From NCBI GenBank assembly GCA_029532415.1, contig JAQOTA010000051.1:186001-250000 (forward strand): DNA of 64,000 nucleotides, written 5' to 3'. The notes beneath the pieces are model-generated. The model ran no database searches and was not told the DNA's origin. It saw only the letters and a program-made list of their open reading frames with translations. This document shows, piece by piece, positions 59,460 through 64,000 of this stretch (its first letter is position 1; each line of letters begins with the position of its first letter). This stretch comes from Marasmius tenuissimus (taxonomy: Eukaryota > Basidiomycota > Agaricomycetes > Agaricales > Marasmiaceae). Both the position numbers and the translations under genes were made by a program.

Positions 59460-60415
59460 TTTGAGAGTACTTTGCTGACTCGTTGGCTTTCGACAGGAGA
59501 CCGAGAACACGAAATAAGAGGATCAGGTTGTAGTAAGCGGCAGGAAGCCTTGCACCGCTGTTTGTTGGGTTGTTCTCGGTGGCTGGTTTCACTGTATATG
59601 CACCAGATTCAAAAATATAGCAATGTCATTATGTATTTTCCAAACGACATCTGAAAATATGAGAGAAAGGATGGATGATGTGTCGGGCTGCAGCTACTTT
59701 GCGACGAAGGAACGAGACGCGTCATGTTACAGCCCTTTGCGAAATAGAAAAATAGAATCGGTAAACGTAGACGGTGGCTCGGCCCATTCGATGGGTGTTT
59801 CGGACGTTTTACGGGAGAGGGCAAAGTGTGTTTGAGGGATGATTGCAGGTGACTTTGGACGTGTTTGATGCGGTTTTGGAGATGTTTGATGTGGCTTTGG
59901 GGATATGGAGGTGTTTGAGGTGGATTTGGAGATGTTGGGAGGTGGGGTCGGAGGTGTTTAGAGCGGGTTGTATCTCTCCCCCTTGCTCAGCCAGACGCAG
60001 CCATGCAAGGCCTCCAAATACGCTTAGGAAGATTGCTTTGATGGGCAGAGTGACGGTGACGAGGTTTGCAGAGGGTGGCGGTAGCGTGTATGTATGGGAA
60101 GAGGAAGATGTGTGGTCACATCCGAACATCACCTGGCGTCCGCGTCAGTAAGGATGGCGGAAAACCAACTTGGAGGTCACTGGAGGCGCTCCTGATGGGG
60201 TGATAGCGATGACCTTGCTACTTATATCATTCGTGGCCGTGGACGAATACGAGGGGTGGAGTCATGTCCTGTGGGAGATGACTCGGATTGCGGAGAGACT
60301 ACATGAGAGGACGGGACGTTGGGTATATCGAGCCATCTTGTGTGGACACAATTCGGAGCTTCATTAATCATTACTGGCGTCATCTTGATTCCCATAGGTC
60401 TGGTCTCCAGACGCC
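59460..60415. repeat. Near-identical tract shared with 46510-47465
   Basis: This is the partner of the tract upstream of G4. It includes a third copy of the MITE-like element at 59727-59972, in the same position and with the same worn right end, so the element was carried by duplication and did not insert again. Confidence 0.85.
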
Positions 60416-62830
60416 GACTGCACCAGGTAGGTCTTCGGAGCGACGTTAGTTGACCCAGGTCGAAGAGGCAGTTACGGTGCGCTCACCACTGATTACAACG
60501 GCGAACAACGCAAGTCCCAATGTTGTTCGAATCAAGAAAGAGTCATAGGCATACGAGGCCGATCCCCGAAATAAGATATCCGAGGAGTAAGAGGGAAGCA
60601 GAGAGGACGGCCACGAGGACTGCGAGGCAAGCCAACGAAGCGAAAGATTCGCAGTTATTGGCTTTGCGTAGGCTTCAAGCCACCACGCTCCTCAAGAGCA
60701 AGACTCTTCATCTCTGCCTGATTCGTGGGTGACGAGGGTGGTGCCGTCGACGAAGTGGTTGATGGTCAGGCAACACCGACAGACGTCGTTGCCAGAGAAA
60801 AATACCACGTGATCGTGAAGTCATCACGTCTCATTTTCTTCCCCACCTCCTCCCACAAAAACGTCCCAATCGACACCGTCCATCGCACGATACAGTCACC
60901 CGTCACAACATTCAAACAAGCAGAATATTGGTCCAAACGACATGCAGGCGAACCTCGGGTGGTCATTTTTCCGATAACAACACCAACAGCGATCTTGATC
61001 AAGCCGACGGTTGGGAATTTTATGAGTTGGTTCGAGAGGTGTTTATTGCACGCTGAGGCAGGTGCGTGTGTCCCTTTCCCCCCCGTTCGTCGAGTTATAC
61101 TCATTCATCGTCTTGAAGCCTCATTTTAAGTCCCCAAAGGCAACACAACATCACTCGAAACTACATACCAGAAACACTATCTCGGCCAAGACGCCATCTT
61201 CATGGAACATGGCTCGAGAGACTTTGACCATCGAAACAAGGTCGTCGACACAAACGCGGAGGCCATCTGCGATCCCCTTCATTCCCACTCTTTCACCTCC
61301 ATGATCAAACAACACACGCTCGTCGTTCGACTTTTCTCCTCACCACCACCACGTCGCCAAGCCCGATACATCCATTGCGTTGGCCTCAGCCGTTCCTTCA
61401 TTCATTCTTCGTCTCACTGTCCACATGGAATAATGACGTTGGGTACAAACAGGGACTCACTAATCACAAATCAGCGGCTCGTGGTCGACTCTCAGGCGTA
61501 CCAACAGCTCCACCTACGTCTCAAGGATCAAACGGGCCAACAAAACCAGCACGCGCATCCAGATTGAAATCAACACCCACTACGATATAAACAAGAAGCC
61601 GCAAGGTGATACTGCTGAGGAGGATGTGGAAAAAGAGCTGTACGGAGAGCGACAGCATTTAGAACGACGACACTCGACTATTGTTGCAAGAATGCGTTGT
61701 TGGTACCGGTAACGCACCGTCACTGGGCCCAGACGTTGCTATATACGTCTGCGGAGGATTTCCCTCCTCGAAAGCGGGGAGGAAAGCCATAGCAACGATG
61801 TCATCAGGAAGTTTCGGACGAAGTGCAAAGCTAGTCAAGAGTTGACCGCTGCCCATAGCCAGCGGTGGTTCTGAGAGGAGCCGGAGGGAACTCGATCCCA
61901 ACGGAAAATGGAACGAACTGTATGCCTCCCCATTTCTCTTCTGCTGTCGATGCTGATGCCGTTCTCAGACACTTGATGGAAAAGACGCCGGGTCCTTCTC
62001 TTTTCGCCTCTTAACGAAGTAAAACGTATCACCCTCGCGACAAAGACATCTCACACGATTTATTTCGACCAACCTATGACTTTCTACGGCTAGGACAAAC
62101 GAGAAGCTGAGGCGACGGACGAGCGTGTCTATCCCCCCCAGAAGAGTATTCCGCTATGCTGAGATCAATGGATCCGTTGCAGAGCGCGCTTTACGATCTC
62201 TCCCGGGTCTTCTGGTGTGAAGAATCACCTTACGGGTATCACCGGAGTATGGCAGGTTGTGTTAGACGGGAGGTCGTGCTGTTGCCGCCAGCCACAAGTA
62301 TCATGAGACAATATTCGACGTGATGGACATCGCGAAGACGAATGGGGACGTTGGCTCCGACGTGGAAGGACAGGACGAACAGCTCGGTAGCGAGGTTCGA
62401 GGCCTTGATGTGAGGAAAGAGTGGCAGCTCTGGCGTACTTCGCGACGGTTTTGCATGCAAGCTCACAGAGACTATTGCAGTGAGGTGTATTACGAGACCC
62501 AAACCTCTGTATTCTTTGTTTGTCGTATAATCTGCTGTGTCATTCTTACTTGGAATTACTTAGTACCAGGTGTACGGAAGTACTACACAGTTCTGTCCTC
62601 AAACCTTCGCTCGAAAGAAGTGCGCTGGGACTGTTGCGATGTCCAGCCATGACACACTACCGACGACCGCGGCCTCTGATTGACTGGCATATAAGTTGAC
62701 CTAGTTGTCATTGGTGTAGATAGATATCAACGAGCTCGGAAACCGAGCTCGAGAAAGGGTGATACATCATCTACATCGTTTATGTCTTCTCAATCCCGAG
62801 CTTCTGCAACCCAAAGACGATCCTAAACAG
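59990..62830. repeat. Module R, copy 3
   Basis: This is the counterpart of 9690-12560 and 47040-49900. The minus-strand membrane-like relic (about 61104-60520) and the + strand WD-like piece (62235-62330, GVWQVVLDG then a frameshift, VAASHKYHE and DVMDIAK) are present but broken. After 60430 the similarity to copy 2 drops sharply compared with the near-identical tract to its left. Confidence 0.6.
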
Positions 62831-62859
62831 GCCTGAAGACGTATCTTGAAGTGAAATCC

Positions 62860-64000
62860 CTCAGTACGCGTCTCACCGAGCGAACTGATGAAGCTCAACT
62901 CACATTTCTTCCAGATATTTGCTTTATCCATCGTCCATTGCCACCCCGGCCGAAATAGTCTCCTTCAGGAGCTGGCTGCTGAAGGCCCCCACGGAGATCT
63001 AAGCAAGGACGACCCAGGTCATCGCTCCCCACGTTTCTTTGCCAACTCTTCGACACGGAATATAATCGCCTTATCGGCTTCGCTCGCAGTCACCGTCGAT
63101 GCGCTTGATCATATGGTTTCGTCGGAATCGAGGGAGGCGTACAAGCACACCATTAGCGAGCGGCACCTGAAGATCGGCAACTCAAGACAGGAACGGATCT
63201 GGACGTGAAAAAATTGTCAGCATGCTTCTCTCGCCGAACCTCAGCAAACTCACGGAGATTAACTTACGATACTTGAGTTTTCGTCCGCCTCCAGGCGCCC
63301 GTTGCTGGAGATCCAAGAAAGAGTAATCTGTGCCGTTAATACCCCACGTCTCTTCAACACGGAATATGATCGCTTTATCGGTCGTCTATCCGGCTGATCG
63401 AGCATTGGGGAGGCGTGCAAGAGCACCAGTAGTAAGTCACGCTGAATTGATATGCAGGCATTCCCCTTTCCTACGAATCGTTAGATATCATCTCGTGGAA
63501 ATGGATGGCGATCTACAAACGTACCTCCTCACGATGTGACGACGAAAACTTTCTCTGCATCCCAAAATTCATCAATCCATTCCGTGCAGCGATTCCGTTC
63601 AAGTAGTGGGCTGACTGCCACACTTTCATCGAGCTGGTACCGACGTAATAAACTTTGCCATCGTGCAATGGCTTCATCGTCTCTTCGGCGGGGGTATCAT
63701 GATCGTGACAGTGAACTTGGAGGAGATTGATGCAGGGTGTCTTCATACGCTTGAGCGAGCCGCCTACTGCGTTGAAGATGACAGCACAAGAAAGGCCCTC
63801 TGGTTGTTATATCGGTTGTGGTTGTGCAAACATTGGCCAACGTTGGCCTTGACACCAGGTTCATCAGCGACGAGTCTATAGCATCCCATGGCGATAGGTA
63901 CCTGGTTTAGGGGGGAGCTTGTATTGCATCATTGGACGACGAATGGCGGTTCTATCGTTCGGGTAACGTCCAACGCCCACGTGTCCGAGCGAGGTGGTGG
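62860..64000 (-). pseudogene. Aldo-keto reductase 3' relic (S module, copy 4), cut by window end
   Basis: On the minus strand INLLQVHCHDHDTPAEETM, LHDGKVYYVGTSSMKVWQSA and NGIAARNGLMNFGMQ are read in one frame (63746-63513), ending at REEVRL. This is followed by the intron and ERGMPAYQFS as in the copy at 49930. Lower down, two C-terminal-exon-like pieces are again present. The relic continues into T-like sequence at the window edge. Non-functional. Confidence 0.7.

Overview
This window looks like nuclear DNA of a mushroom-forming basidiomycete (Agaricomycetes). The evidence is very short GT-AG introns (47-77 bases), no bacterial-style gene packing, and five paralogues of a membrane-protein family that I recognise as DUF6535, an uncharacterised family expanded in Agaricomycetes. 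No rRNA, tRNA, CRISPR array or intact retrotransposon was seen.

The whole window is a degenerate tandem array. Five DUF6535 genes (G1-G5) lie on the minus strand at 5338-8789, 16925-20226, 29558-32849, 41612-44913 and 54590-57879, spaced 11.6-13.0 kb apart. I could build the same eight-exon model for every copy: seven short exons coding a hydrophilic, probably disordered N-terminus, then one long exon with the membrane region and a large C-terminal part. All seven introns are in phase 0 in all five genes, and all five models read through as 954-1008 aa proteins without a stop.

Between the genes lie repeated modules, here named P, Q, R, S, T, U, V, W, X and Y. The fullest unit along the + strand is: U (ending in a + strand 5' fragment of an aldo-keto reductase gene), DUF6535 gene, W (+ strand BTB-domain-like relic, divergent from the DUF6535 gene), R (minus-strand membrane-protein-like relic and + strand WD-like relic), S (minus-strand 3' part of an aldo-keto reductase gene), T (unrecognised), then U again. 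Upstream of G2 and G3 a condensed version (V) replaces W-R-S, and extra modules (P, Q, X, Y) occur in alternate units. Apart from the DUF6535 genes, almost everything carries stops, frameshifts or lost starts, so only the DUF6535 genes appear to be kept intact.

The copies are mosaics. G4 carries 5' exons like G5, a tract of about 650 bases with no difference from G2, and a central block of about 500 bases like G1. G5 mixes G1-, G3- and G2-like segments. A separate tract of about 0.9 kb is almost identical between the regions upstream of G4 and G5. A small TTACAGCCC-ended element, probably a MITE, is present at three places and missing at three matching sites. The best candidate for something undescribed is this array itself: a recombining membrane-protein family whose variable N-terminus is built from frame-neutral micro-exons. 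Its function is unknown.
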